From the NCBI GenBank assembly GCA_938084175.1, contig CALKDR010000028.1, positions 1 through 46,358 on the forward strand: 46,358 bases of DNA, read 5' to 3'. Made by a program: the position numbers and the translations under genes. A model generated the notes under the pieces. The model was not told where the DNA came from. It worked only from the letters and a program-made list of their open reading frames with translations, and made no database searches. The stretch is from an uncultured Campylobacterales bacterium. Lineage in GTDB: Bacteria > Campylobacterota > Campylobacteria > Campylobacterales > Arcobacteraceae. Below are positions 16,349 to 24,818 of this stretch, one piece after another; the first letter of the stretch is position 1; each line of letters begins with the position of its first letter.

Positions 16349-18040
16349 TTGAAAAGTAATTCATTATTTATTATATTACAAAGAATGAGAATACCATTCC
16401 TTGTAATTATTGTTACGTATACCATTTCTATTATTGGACTAATTTTAATAGAAGGTGTAGATAAAAATGGTGATCCTTATCATATGGGAATTTTTGATGC
16501 CTTTTATTTTGTAACATATACAGCTACAACTATTGGTTTTGGTGAAACACCTTTTGATTTCACATACTCACAAAGAATTTGGGTTACTGTTACTATTTAT
16601 ATAACTGTATTAGGTTGGTTTTATGCAATTGGGTCCTTAGTTGCCTTGTTAAGAGATAAACTCTTTATACAAGAATTACAGCGAGCTAAATTTGGAAGAC
16701 AAGTAAATAACTTAAAAGATAAATTTATAATTATTCTAGGATATAATCAAATTACAAGTGAAATTATCAAAAAAACACTTGAAAATGGTATCCGAACAGT
16801 TGTAATAGAAAAAGATAGAAATAAAATAAATCATCTGATTTTAGAAAACTTCACACCTACTGTTCCTGTTTTATTTTCTGAAAACTATAATCTTGATGCC
16901 CTAGAATTTGCAGGGATAAAAAAATATAATTGTAAAGCAATTGTATCTTTATTTGAAGATGATGCTTTAAATTTGAAAATTGCTTTAACATCAAAACTAC
17001 TTAACAAACACGTAAGAATTGCAGCAAAATCTACTACAGTTAATCATACTGAAAATTTAAAAGATTTAGATGTTGAAATTATTGCAAATCCTTTTTCAAT
17101 TATTTCTTCTGAAGTTAATATGGCTTTAAGTGCTCCAAATTTATTTAAACTTGAAAAATGGTTATACAAAATTGATAATTTAAGTGCTAGTTTACCAATG
17201 TTTCCCCAAGGAAAATATATTATTTGTGGATATGGAAGAATGGGAAGAAAAATATATGAAAAGCTAAAAGCAAATAACATTGAATCTGAATTAGTAGAAA
17301 TAAATAGAAATGAAATTAACAATTTTTCGCAAGATGAAATGTCTCATATTACTTTTGGAAATGCAGATGATAAGCAAATGCTTACAGATATTGGAATTAC
17401 TGATGCTGTTGCTATAATAGCTGCAACTAATAATGATACAACTAATCTTTCCGTTTTAGCAACTGCAAAAAAATTAAACCCTGATATCATGACAATAGTT
17501 AGGGAAAATGAAATGGAAGATTTTTCTATCTTTAAAAATGCAAATATAAACCATATTTTTATGCCTTCAAAAATACTAATTAATAAAACAGCTAATGCTT
17601 TAATAAATCCATTAGTAGATAAGTTTTTACGATTGATTATTAAAAAAGATGAACAATGGGCTTCTAAAGTTGTAAGAAGATTAGTTGAAGATATAAATGA
17701 AGATCCTTTAATTATGGAAGTATATATTAAATCAAAATATACACCTGAAATAGCCGACTATTTAGAAAAAGGAAATAAGATAACTTTAGATATTTTAGTT
17801 ACCTCTTTGCATAATAAAGAACAGAGAAATAATGTGGTACCATTGCTTTTACAAAGAGAAGGAGAGATACTTCTTCTTCCTATTTTTGAACACAATTTAA
17901 AAATCGGTGATAAGATTTTATTAGCATGTGATGAGCATGCAAAAAGTGATATTGAATACATTTGTCAAAATGCAAATGAGTTTCATTATGCTTTAACAGG
18001 TGAAGAAAAAAGAACATTTTTTAAAGGAAAAAACAAATGA
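16349..18040 (+). CDS. Potassium channel with two RCK (TrkA-type) domains
   Basis: 563 residues. Helix 1 (about residues 16-35), a pore loop with selectivity filter TATTIGFGE (residues 58-66) and helix 2 (about 78-103) form a two-helix channel. Two Rossmann/RCK units follow: FIIILGYNQITSEI (about 126) and YIICGYGRMGRKI (about 289, with GxGxxG). C-terminal regions resemble TrkA-C ligand domains. It should be a ligand-gated K+ channel in the inner membrane. TTG at 16349 is taken as start, eight bases after ATAGG; the ATG at 16385 would cut into helix 1. The stop overlaps the kdsA start (ATGA). GFG rather than GYG in the filter occurs in known K+ channels. Confidence 0.88.
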   Translation: MKSNSLFIILQRMRIPFLVIIVTYTISIIGLILIEGVDKNGDPYHMGIFDAFYFVTYTATTIGFGETPFDFTYSQRIWVTVTIYITVLGWFYAIGSLVALLRDKLFIQELQRAKFGRQVNNLKDKFIIILGYNQITSEIIKKTLENGIRTVVIEKDRNKINHLILENFTPTVPVLFSENYNLDALEFAGIKKYNCKAIVSLFEDDALNLKIALTSKLLNKHVRIAAKSTTVNHTENLKDLDVEIIANPFSIISSEVNMALSAPNLFKLEKWLYKIDNLSASLPMFPQGKYIICGYGRMGRKIYEKLKANNIESELVEINRNEINNFSQDEMSHITFGNADDKQMLTDIGITDAVAIIAATNNDTTNLSVLATAKKLNPDIMTIVRENEMEDFSIFKNANINHIFMPSKILINKTANALINPLVDKFLRLIIKKDEQWASKVVRRLVEDINEDPLIMEVYIKSKYTPEIADYLEKGNKITLDILVTSLHNKEQRNNVVPLLLQREGEILLLPIFEHNLKIGDKILLACDEHAKSDIEYICQNANEFHYALTGEEKRTFFKGKNK

Positions 18041-18837
18041 AAATATTAACAGGACCATGTGTTTTAGAAGATAGAGATACAGTAATGAGAATTGCTGAAA
18101 AATTAATACCATTAAGTGAAGACAAAAGAGTAGAATTTTATTTCAAAGCATCTTTTGATAAAGCAAATAGAACAAGTCTAGACTCATATAGAGGTCCAGG
18201 ATTACAAGAAGGTTTAAAACTTTTTCAAGAAATAAAAGAACAATTTGGATACAAATTAGTAACAGATATTCATGAGTCATGTCAAGCTAAACCTGCAGGT
18301 GAAGTATTAGATATTTTACAAATTCCAGCTTTTTTATGTAGACAAACTGATTTATTAGTTGAAGCTGCTAAAACTAACTGTACTATTAATATAAAAAAAG
18401 GTCAGTTTTTAGCAGCAGGAAGTATGAAGCATCCTGTTGATAAAGTTTTAAGAACTAGAGGAATTGAAGAAGTAAATTACAAAAACTCTAATGAAAATGG
18501 TGTATGGCTTTGTGAAAGAGGAAATGTATTTGGATATGGGGCTTTAGTAGTTGATATGAAAAACCTTATAGCTATGAGAGAATATGCTCCTGTCATTTTT
18601 GATGCAACTCACTCAGCACAAGTACCAAGTACAGGAGGAACAACAGGTGGGAATTCTGCTATTGTTCCAACACTTGCAAAAGCAGCTGCTGCTGTTGGCG
18701 TTGATGGTTTCTTCTTTGAAACACATACCAACCCAAGTGTTGCCTTAAGTGATGGACCAAATATGGTTCAAGTAGATGAATTATATAATGTTATTAATGA
18801 TTTATTTGCTATTCAAAACGCGCTAAACTACAAATAA
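18037..18837 (+). CDS. kdsA: 3-deoxy-8-phosphooctulonate synthase
   Basis: 266 residues. It condenses PEP and arabinose 5-phosphate to Kdo-8-phosphate, the precursor of the LPS inner-core sugar Kdo. Family motifs include FKASFDKANRTSLDSYRGPG, TDIHESCQAKPAGEVLD, QIPAFLCRQTDLL and IFDATHSAQVPSTGG. The N-terminal TGPCVLED carries Cys8 at the place of the metal-binding cysteine of Aquifex KdsA, which suggests the metal-dependent class (inference). Translation is probably coupled to the K+ channel gene through the ATGA overlap. The order kdsA-ribH-nusB-pyrF matches Campylobacter jejuni as I recall it. Confidence 0.96.
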   Translation: MKILTGPCVLEDRDTVMRIAEKLIPLSEDKRVEFYFKASFDKANRTSLDSYRGPGLQEGLKLFQEIKEQFGYKLVTDIHESCQAKPAGEVLDILQIPAFLCRQTDLLVEAAKTNCTINIKKGQFLAAGSMKHPVDKVLRTRGIEEVNYKNSNENGVWLCERGNVFGYGALVVDMKNLIAMREYAPVIFDATHSAQVPSTGGTTGGNSAIVPTLAKAAAAVGVDGFFFETHTNPSVALSDGPNMVQVDELYNVINDLFAIQNALNYK

Positions 18838-18849
18838 ATAAATTTTAGC

Positions 18850-18855
18850 TATAAT
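18850..18855 (+). promoter_or_regulatory. Probable -10 box before ribH
   Basis: A perfect TATAAT preceded by TTTTAGC lies 12 bases past the kdsA stop and 64 bases before the ribH ATG. This suggests that ribH-nusB-pyrF have their own promoter in addition to read-through from kdsA. Confidence 0.55.
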
Positions 18856-18882
18856 CGTTAAAATTAAAATAAATATAATTAA

Positions 18883-18900
18883 GTAATTTTATAAAATTAC
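18883..18900 (+). other. 18-bp palindrome with T-run in the ribH leader
   Basis: GTAATTTTATAAAATTAC is a perfect palindrome, followed by AATTTTTTT and then the GGAG ribosome site. It looks like a weak terminator or attenuator hairpin, although it is so AT-rich that folding would be marginal. A protein-binding operator is an alternative. Confidence 0.4.
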
Positions 18901-18919
18901 AATTTTTTTGGAGAAACAA

Positions 18920-19390
18920 ATGAATATTATTGAAGGTAATTTAAAATTAACTGGTAATGAAAAAATAGCAGTTATTAATGGTAGATTTAATCATATTATT
19001 ACAGATAGATTAGTTGAAGGTGCACAAGATGCATTTAAAAGACATGGTGGAAATGAAGACAATTTAGATTTAATCCTAGTTCCTGGTGCTTTTGAAATTC
19101 CTTTTGCATTAGAAAAAGCTTTACAAAGTGGTAAATATGACGCTATTTGTTGTGTTGGTGCAATTATTAGAGGCTCAACTCCTCATTTTGATTACATTGC
19201 AGCAGAAGCTACAAAAGGAATTGCCACATCTGCTATGAAACATGGTAAACCTGTATCAAATGGTGTTTTAACTACTGATACAATTGAACAAGCAATCGAG
19301 AGAGCTGGTTCAAAAGCAGGAAATAAAGGTGCTGAAGCTATGATTACTATTATTGAAATGTTAGACTTATATAAAGCGATGGACAAATAA
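18920..19390 (+). CDS. ribH: 6,7-dimethyl-8-ribityllumazine synthase
   Basis: 156 residues. It is the penultimate enzyme of riboflavin synthesis and forms large hollow capsids in many species. Motifs: [48 protein letters not shown] and [19 protein letters not shown]. The ATG at 18920 is preferred because GGAG stands ten bases upstream; an upstream TTG at 18908 would place that site inside the gene. The nusB start follows one base after the stop. Product flows to riboflavin and then to RibF at 5602-6450. Confidence 0.96.
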   Translation: MNIIEGNLKLTGNEKIAVINGRFNHIITDRLVEGAQDAFKRHGGNEDNLDLILVPGAFEIPFALEKALQSGKYDAICCVGAIIRGSTPHFDYIAAEATKGIATSAMKHGKPVSNGVLTTDTIEQAIERAGSKAGNKGAEAMITIIEMLDLYKAMDK

Positions 19391-19391
19391 A

Positions 19392-19787
19392 TTGGCAACT
19401 AGAACACAAGCAAGAGAATCAGTAATTGGTCTTTTATATGCTTATGATTTAGGTAATGAGGGTATTGTAAAATATGTTGATGATATTTTAGAAGACAAAA
19501 AAATTAGAAATAAACAAAAAGAGTTTGCCTTAAATCTTTTTAACGGTGTTGTTGATAATATTGCCAAAATTGATGAAGAGATTATCTCTCATTTAAATCA
19601 AGGTACATTAAGTGATATTGGTTCAGTTGAAAAATCAATTTTAAGACTTGCCGTTTACGAAATTCAATTTGTTGAACTTGAAAAAGCAATTATTATAAAC
19701 GAAGCAATTGAATTATCAAAAAAATTAGCAAGCGATGGAGCTCCTAAGTTTATGAATGGACTTCTTGATAAAGTTAATAAGTCTTAA
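19392..19787 (+). CDS. nusB: Transcription antitermination factor NusB
   Basis: 131 residues, all-helical. It binds boxA RNA with NusE (S10) in rRNA antitermination. The N-terminus ATRTQARESVIGLLYAYD and the C-terminal INEAIELSKKLASDGAPKF are family hallmarks. The start is TTG at 19392, one base after the ribH stop, so translation is probably coupled. pyrF follows after three bases. The ribH-nusB pairing is widespread in bacteria. Confidence 0.95.
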   Translation: MATRTQARESVIGLLYAYDLGNEGIVKYVDDILEDKKIRNKQKEFALNLFNGVVDNIAKIDEEIISHLNQGTLSDIGSVEKSILRLAVYEIQFVELEKAIIINEAIELSKKLASDGAPKFMNGLLDKVNKS

Positions 19788-19790
19788 TTT

Positions 19791-20489
19791 ATGAGTAAAT
19801 CTATTAAACTTTGTGTATCTTTAGATTTACCAAGTGCTAAAGAAAATTTAGCTCTTGTAGAACAAATAAAAGATTTTGATGTTTGGTTAAAAGTAGGGTT
19901 TAGATCATATATTAGAGATGGAAAAAAGTTTTTAGAAGATATAAAAGCTATTAATCCTAATTTTAAAATATTTTTGGATTTAAAACTTTATGATATACCA
20001 AATACAATGGCTGATGCAGCAGAAGAAATTGCAAAATTTGGTCTAGTTGATATGTGTAACGTTCATGCAAGTGCTGGTAAGCGAGCTATGAGTGAAGTTA
20101 TGAATAGAATTAAAGATATTCCTAATAAACCTCTTGTAATAGCAGTTACTGCTTTAACATCATTTGATAATGATGAATTTAAAGCAATATATAATGAAGA
20201 TATTAACACAAAAGCTACAAAACTTGCGGTTGATACTTATGAATCTGGAGTTGATGGTGTAGTTTGTTCTGCTTTTGAGAGTTTAGATATCAAGAAAAAT
20301 ACTTCAAATGAATTCATTACTTTATGTCCTGGAATTAGACCCTTTGGTGAAGATTCTGGTGATCAAAAAAGAGTAGCTGATATTCCATTTTCAAAAGAAA
20401 ACTTAGTTGATTTTATAGTTGTAGGTCGTCCTATTTATAAATCATCTAATCCAAAAGCTGTAGTAGAAAAAATTCTAGCTAATATCTAG
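19791..20489 (+). CDS. pyrF: Orotidine 5'-phosphate decarboxylase
   Basis: 232 residues. It makes UMP from OMP in pyrimidine synthesis. The catalytic Lys/Asp array is in [16 protein letters not shown] (DxKxxD-type motif), and the phosphate loop shows [17 protein letters not shown] near the C-terminus with [12 protein letters not shown]. It starts three bases after nusB and is the last gene of the plus-strand run. The inverted repeat GAAACC/GGTTTC at 20496-20523 could form a weak end-of-transcript hairpin. Confidence 0.95.
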   Translation: MSKSIKLCVSLDLPSAKENLALVEQIKDFDVWLKVGFRSYIRDGKKFLEDIKAINPNFKIFLDLKLYDIPNTMADAAEEIAKFGLVDMCNVHASAGKRAMSEVMNRIKDIPNKPLVIAVTALTSFDNDEFKAIYNEDINTKATKLAVDTYESGVDGVVCSAFESLDIKKNTSNEFITLCPGIRPFGEDSGDQKRVADIPFSKENLVDFIVVGRPIYKSSNPKAVVEKILANI

Positions 20490-20500
20490 AATAAAGAAAC

Positions 20501-21463
20501 CTAAGCTTTTACAGTTTGGTTTCTTCCTGAATCTTTTGCTTTATGAAGTAAAGAATCTGCTCTATTTATAAAATCATCAACTGATTCATTTTTTCTATAA
20601 TCAGTACATCCTACACTTATTGTTATAGGAAAAGTTATATCACTTATTTTTAAGTTCGAAATTTCTTTTCTTATTCTTTCTGATAATAAATATGCATCTT
20701 GAGTATTTTTATTATAAAATAAGATTAAAAACTCTTCTCCTACATATCTAAACACTAAATCAGATTCTCTTACCTCTTTACTTAAAATACGAGGAATCTC
20801 TTGAATAGCTATATTTCCTACTTGGTGTCCAAAAGTATCGTTGACTCTTTTAGAGAAGTCCATATCAATTAAAAGTAAAGATGAATCCTAATTATATCTA
20901 TTTACAATATTAATTTGTTTTGTACTTTCTCTTAACATTGATCGTCTATTTAAGAGTGATGTTAAAAAGTCTTTACTTACTATTCTTTAACTTTTTTTAT
21001 TTAAATAAGTTGTTATACTAATATAAATACAATAATTAAAGCGAATAACAAAAGTATTATTACAGGGAATGTATTAAGTAAAATAGTTCTTATTCTTTTT
21101 CTTGATTTTGTATATATATTAATCGTAATTTATCTTCAAATAAATTTAATTCAAAAGTATTTTTAACACTCATTAATTCTTCATTTATTTTAAACATTTG
21201 GTTACTAGCAATAATAGAATCATCTTCATTAATTAAATAGACTTTTCCGGGTAAATCAAGATTCATATAAATTCATAATCAAAGTATATTGGTAATGATA
21301 AAATTGATATAAGACCTTTATTTGCTCAATCTTTATAAATTTTTGTTATTATCAAATCTTCACTCTGACTATTTGAAGGAACAGCTTCTGTCCAAAACTC
21401 TTTTGTGTATTGAGCTTGTAAAAACTTTTTATCCCAAACTTCATTTAATGGTGCTATATACAT
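20501..21463 (-). pseudogene. Diguanylate cyclase gene, degraded (sensor domain plus GGDEF)
   Basis: The minus strand keeps a readable order. An N-terminal sensor piece starts at the ATG at 21463 (MYIAPLNEVWDKKFLQAQYT), meets in-frame TGA codons, and changes frame near DLPGKVYLINEDDSIIASN, a Cache-like stretch. A membrane segment is damaged. The GGDEF domain begins DFLTSLLNRRSMLRES, hits an in-frame TAG (NRYN-stop-DSS), and resumes LLLIDMDFSKRVNDTFGHQ to the end. The active site reads RYVGEEF where GGDEF or GGEEF is expected, so the first glycine is also lost. The last 120 codons remain open but would give only a partial, inactive domain. It lies between pyrF and the tRNA cluster. Confidence 0.82.
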
Positions 21464-21515
21464 AAAAATTTATTTTAATGATATACCTTTAAGTATGTTT
21501 TAAGTGATATATAAC

Positions 21516-21521
21516 TATAAT
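21516..21521 (+). promoter_or_regulatory. Probable -10 box of the tRNA cluster
   Basis: A perfect TATAAT 41 bases before the first tRNA, followed by TCCC. No other promoter-like box is evident between here and the tRNAs. The region overlaps no gene. Confidence 0.55.
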
Positions 21522-21562
21522 TCCCATCCAAATTTCGTTGTAAACGAAACTTGTAAAACAGC

Positions 21563-21653
21563 GGACAGTTGGGTGAGCTGGCTTAAACCATATCCCTGCT
21601 AAGGATACGTACTGGCAACGGTACCGAGGGTTCGAATCCCTCACTGTCCGCCA
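21563..21653 (+). tRNA. tRNA-Ser (GCT)
   Basis: 91 bases including encoded CCA. The acceptor stem GGACAGT/ACTGTCC, discriminator G and a long variable arm are typical of serine. The anticodon loop CTGCTAA gives GCT (reads AGC and AGU). It is the first of eight tRNAs in the cluster. Confidence 0.95.
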
Positions 21654-21668
21654 TTTTTGTTTTAACCA

Positions 21669-21745
21669 GGGTCATTAGCTCAGCTGGTTAGAGCACTCGG
21701 CTCATAACCGAGTGGTCGAAGGTTCGAGTCCTTCATGACCCACCA
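21669..21745 (+). tRNA. tRNA with CAT anticodon (elongator Met or Ile2)
   Basis: 77 bases including CCA. The acceptor stem GGGTCAT/ATGACCC is fully paired, so it is not the initiator. The loop CTCATAA gives CAT. Whether it is elongator methionine or the lysidine-modified isoleucine tRNA cannot be decided by eye. Confidence 0.92.
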
Positions 21746-21757
21746 TGTATAGTGTAT

Positions 21758-21834
<77 letters not shown>

Positions 21835-21890
21835 TTATCTAAATAGAAGTAGTAATACTATTTAGACTCATTTTTTATTACTATTAGTGT

Positions 21891-21967
<77 letters not shown>

Positions 21968-21984
21968 CTTTATTATTTTGTTAA

Positions 21985-22061
<77 letters not shown>

Positions 22062-22074
22062 AATATAGCCATGT

Positions 22075-22151
22075 GTCAAGGTAGCTCAGCTGGCTAGAGC
22101 GCTGGTCTCATAAGCCGGAGGTCGAGGGTTCGAGTCCCTCTCTTGACACCA
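22075..22151 (+). tRNA. tRNA with CAT anticodon (Ile2 or elongator Met)
   Basis: 77 bases including CCA. The acceptor GTCAAGG/TCTTGAC has one G-T pair. The anticodon loop CTCATAA gives CAT. With the gene at 21669 it probably forms the elongator Met and Ile2 pair; which is which is not resolved. Confidence 0.92.
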
Positions 22152-22165
22152 TTTATTTTATTGTT

Positions 22166-22243
22166 GCTGGTGTAGCTCAGCTTGGCTAGAGCAGCTGATT
22201 TGTAATCAGCAGGTCGGGGGTTCGAGTCCCTTCACCAGCTCCA
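22166..22243 (+). tRNA. tRNA-Thr (TGT)
   Basis: 78 bases including CCA. The acceptor GCTGGTG/CACCAGC is paired. The stem GCTGA/TCAGC encloses the loop TTTGTAA, giving anticodon TGT. Confidence 0.95.
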
Positions 22244-22283
22244 TTAAATAAAATATATTACAATCGTTTTGAAACTTTATTCT

Positions 22284-22358
22284 TGGGGTATGGCCAAGTG
22301 GTAAGGCAACGGCTTTTGGTGCCGTCATTCGTAGGTTCGAATCCTACTACCCCATCCA
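22284..22358 (+). tRNA. tRNA-Gln (TTG)
   Basis: 75 bases including CCA. The acceptor TGGGGTA/TACCCCA begins with a T-A pair, typical of glutamine tRNA. The stem ACGGC/GCCGT encloses the loop TTTTGGT, giving anticodon TTG. Confidence 0.95.
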
Positions 22359-22431
22359 CTTTTAAAACAAATAATCAAAATGTTTTTTAATGATCTTATT
22401 TTTTAATAAATGCTTTAAAAGTATTTCAAAC

Positions 22432-22508
<77 letters not shown>

Positions 22509-22515
22509 AATTAAT

Positions 22516-22567
22516 AAGCTTTTAGCTATTTGAACTCTTAGTTCTTTTAGCTAGAAGCTTTTTTTTT
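22516..22567 (+). terminator. Rho-independent terminator of the tRNA cluster
   Basis: A 13-bp stem with one G-T pair (AAGCTTTTAGCTA at 22516-22528 with TAGCTAGAAGCTT at 22548-22560) is followed by a T run to 22567. It shares the AAGCTT stem base with the rRNA terminator at 117-168. Confidence 0.9.
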
Positions 22568-22570
22568 GCC

Positions 22571-23095
22571 TTATTTTTAATATGACTTTTTTGGTTAAGT
22601 ACGGAAAGAGTACTATTAATTATTATGAAAAAAAATTATATTATTATTTTTCTTTTTTGTTCAAGTTTTTCTTCCTACTTTTTCTAATTCTAATAGCTCT
22701 AGTAAATACTTACTATAAGATAATTTATTTTTTGATGCACTCGTTGAAATACTTTGATAGTGTCTAGCACTCTTGGTGGTTTAAATACCTTAAAATACTC
22801 TTGTATTTGATCATGAAGCATTTTGATCACTTTGTATTAATACTTCATCATAATGACTTAATTGTATAATATATGATATATCTATATCAATTTTATTCTC
22901 AATATATTTTACATTGTTATTTTTAGAAATATTTTCTAGTAAAAGTATATTTTTATTAAAATATTTTAGCTCTAAAAGTAAAAATAATCGATATTATGTA
23001 GCAAACTCACCAACATTTAGGAGCCATTTTTTTGATTTCAACCGAATATAATAGTGTAATTTACTTTAAATAAATTATAAGAGGTAAAGGATATT
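22571..23095. other. Stretch without an intact gene; probable relic on the minus strand
   Basis: No intact gene is seen. On the minus strand, from about 22990 to 22699, two overlapping frames have coding-like composition: one reads NKNILLLENISKNNNVKYIE and SYIIQLSHYDEVLIQSDQ before a TGA, the other starts at 22821 with MLHDQIQEYFKVFKPPRVLD and ends at 22699. They look like one decayed gene with a frameshift, but no family is recognised. The plus-strand frame at 22582-22767 is low-complexity hydrophobic and not believed. The bases from 23040 onward are leader sequence for the relic at 23096. Confidence 0.45.
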
Positions 23096-23425
23096 ATGCA
23101 ACATGTATTAAGTCAATTAATTAGCAAGAGAGTTGAGTTAAACGGTGAAGTTAAATACTTAAGAGAAAAATTATTTGAAATGGAGAATGTTGTTGATAGT
23201 TTAGATGTGGCTATAAAGGTTTTTTGATCCAGAATTCAACTTAGATGACATTAGAGATAAGCGGTATAAGAAGAGATCTCATATATTTATGCATGGAGAA
23301 GCCAATAGATTGTGCCTCGATGTTTTAAGAAGATTAAGTAGCCCATTAACAATGAAAGAAATAGTTCAAGAGGTTATGAAAAAAAATTAAATTATGAAGA
23401 TTTGGATTTATACAGTTATTTTTAC
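23096..23425 (+). pseudogene. Small coiled-coil protein gene, frameshifted
   Basis: The start is good: ATG at 23096 with AAGG six bases upstream. It reads MQHVLSQLISKRVELNGEVK, a coiled-coil-like segment rich in Glu, Leu and Lys, then stops at a TGA inside a run of six T (about 23218-23224). One T fewer restores IKVFDPEFNLDDIRDKRYKK and a helical part with LTMKEIVQEVMKK. A second slip in an A run near 23380 may have removed the rest (NYEDLDLYSYF). I recall similar small proteins (coiled coil plus winged-helix-like end) in other bacteria but cannot name a family. The transposase relic converges on its 3' end. Confidence 0.6.
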
Positions 23426-23426
23426 A

Positions 23427-23925
23427 CTACCTATTTTTCGGATGATAATAATCAACTAAACTTAGCTTCAAACTTTTAGTAAGTCCACGATGTAAACTAA
23501 TCACATTTTTCATATGAGAAAATACTCCTCCTTCAAGTGCATTTGTTGTATTTTGAATGTGTAGTTTTTTATGATTTCTATAAGTAAACAGATAAGGTAA
23601 GTTAGTTCTTAAACTTCTATGTTATATATTTTTGTATTATTTTCTTTTGATGGAAGTGACACATTTGTATCGGTATATCTTTAAAGCTTTATATAAGCCT
23701 CTCTTACCATCTAAAGTTACACTTTGGATGATATATCCAAGTTCTTGTAGTTCTTCTTTTAAATATTTATAGTCTTTAAGTATTTCACTTTCATCAACAA
23801 TATATTCATCTCTTTGTTTCATTGATTTACAATTTGGATATATCTTATAAATTTTTTTACAGACATTTGTAAATAAACCTTTGTTTACTGCCAATATACC
23901 GAGTTATGGTTAATGTTTTATGCAC
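23427..23925 (-). mobile_element. Transposase relic (DDE, IS256/MULE-like)
   Basis: On the minus strand three frames give parts of one transposase. The first has VDESEILKDYKYLKEELQEL, then IIQSVTLDGKRGLYKAL, the region around the second acidic catalytic residue. After a frameshift near 23670 it reads DIPIQMCHFHQKK, the conserved P-QMCxFH motif. After further stops it reads LRTNLPYLFTYRNHKKLHIQ, TTNALEGGVFSHMKN and SLHRGLTKSLKL. The N-terminal zinc-finger part is reduced to RYIGSKQRFIYKC. About 500 bases survive, under half of a normal element. Terminal repeats are not recognised, so ends are approximate. It separates the coiled-coil relic from the truncated AraC-type gene. Confidence 0.75.
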
Positions 23926-23953
23926 CCTTTTTTAATTAAGTCAAATTTAAGGA

Positions 23954-24220
23954 TTGTCATTATCTAGCAGCTATAGAAGTAATGATTTTAAAACAACAAA
24001 TTCAATCAGTAAGTTAGAAGTTATAGAATCATTATATGCAATCTTTGACTACGAAGGCGTTAATGCTGATATTGCTAAACTTATGACTTATATCTATCAT
24101 TATTGGATGCCAAGTAGTGGATATGAGGCTAAAATACTTCCTTCTTATGCTATTTATCATAAAAACCATTATCTAGAAGAAAATAAGAGTTTTATTTTTG
24201 ATATAATAGAAAAATTTTAA
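23954..24220 (+). pseudogene. C-terminal effector-binding domain of an AraC/GyrI-type regulator, truncated
   Basis: 88 codons are open from a TTG at 23954. The part YAIFDYEGVNADIAKLMTYI followed by HYWMPSSGYEAKILPSYAIY matches the GyrI-like effector domain found at the end of AraC-family regulators (compare the general pattern YAVFxHxG...YxWLPxSGYE..PxxExY). The DNA-binding helix-turn-helix and the first half of the effector domain are missing, and the transposase relic lies immediately upstream. Insertion and deletion probably removed the 5' part. Whether the stub is translated is unclear; AAGG at 23949-23952 is almost in contact with the TTG. Confidence 0.65.
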
Positions 24221-24231
24221 TAAGGTATTAT

Positions 24232-24768
24232 ATGAGCGATAGATTACATGAAATAATGGCAGAAATTAGTGTTTTACACAAAGAATTGATTATTAGTAAA
24301 AAAATCGAAAATGCAAATGAAGTATTTGAATTTATAGAAGCTTCATCATCAGATGTCCAAGAGCATTATCTAAATCTTTTACTGCAATACTATTTTCAAG
24401 AAAATGACTTAAAAAACTTAAAAGAAGTACTTTTAGTTGGTGCAAGATTTGATATGAGATTTGCTGATGTTAAAAATGCATTTTTAAACATAAAAAGAAG
24501 TGGTGAAAATGTTATTGAATTTATGGAAGAATCAATTGTATTTTTAAAAGATACAGATTTAGAGGATAACTTGAGTGAAATGTATGAATATTATATTCAA
24601 AATAAAGCCTTACAAGTTGATTTAGAGCAAGCTTTGGAGCTTATAAAAAGAAATAGATATATTTGTGCTTATTGTTATAAAAATGGGGATAAAGCTTATT
24701 CTAAACTTTTTCTAAATGAAAATTTATTAGAGAGTTTAAAACGAGATTTACCTTATTTATTAACTTAA
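24232..24768 (+). CDS. Unknown helical cytoplasmic protein
   Basis: 178 residues, no signal peptide or membrane segment. The sequence is predicted helical throughout and acidic, with repeated 30-40 residue helical pairs (for example VFEFIEASSSDVQEHYLNLL and YYFQENDLKNLKEVLLVGAR), so an ARM- or TPR-like solenoid is possible. No family is recognised. An AAGGTATT site precedes the ATG, and the gene starts 11 bases after the AraC-type stub. The frame is intact and base use matches the neighbours, so it is probably a real gene. It converges on 24799-25122 with a hairpin between. Confidence 0.6.
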   Translation: MSDRLHEIMAEISVLHKELIISKKIENANEVFEFIEASSSDVQEHYLNLLLQYYFQENDLKNLKEVLLVGARFDMRFADVKNAFLNIKRSGENVIEFMEESIVFLKDTDLEDNLSEMYEYYIQNKALQVDLEQALELIKRNRYICAYCYKNGDKAYSKLFLNENLLESLKRDLPYLLT

Positions 24769-24788
24769 TAAATACTCTTTACAAATAC

Positions 24789-24818
24789 AAATGGGGAATT
24801 AAATTATATTTCCCATTT
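24789..24818. terminator. Possible two-way terminator between converging genes
   Basis: AAATGGGGAA (24789-24798) pairs with TTTCCCATTT (24809-24818) over ten positions with one G-T pair and a ten-base loop. It sits between the stops of two converging genes and overlaps the end of the minus-strand gene. The T-runs are short. Confidence 0.5.

Noticed and set aside
18841-18919. FMN riboswitch before ribH
   Set aside because: The leader is about 60 bases, AT-rich, and lacks the conserved GGGGC-type RFN element blocks.
20496-20523. GAAACC/GGTTTC repeat as the pyrF terminator
   Set aside because: Only a 6-bp stem with a large loop and no T run. Mentioned under pyrF but not called.
22582-22767. 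61-codon plus-strand frame after the tRNA terminator
   Set aside because: Low-complexity Phe/Leu/Tyr-rich product, no ribosome site, and the opposite strand looks more like a decayed gene.
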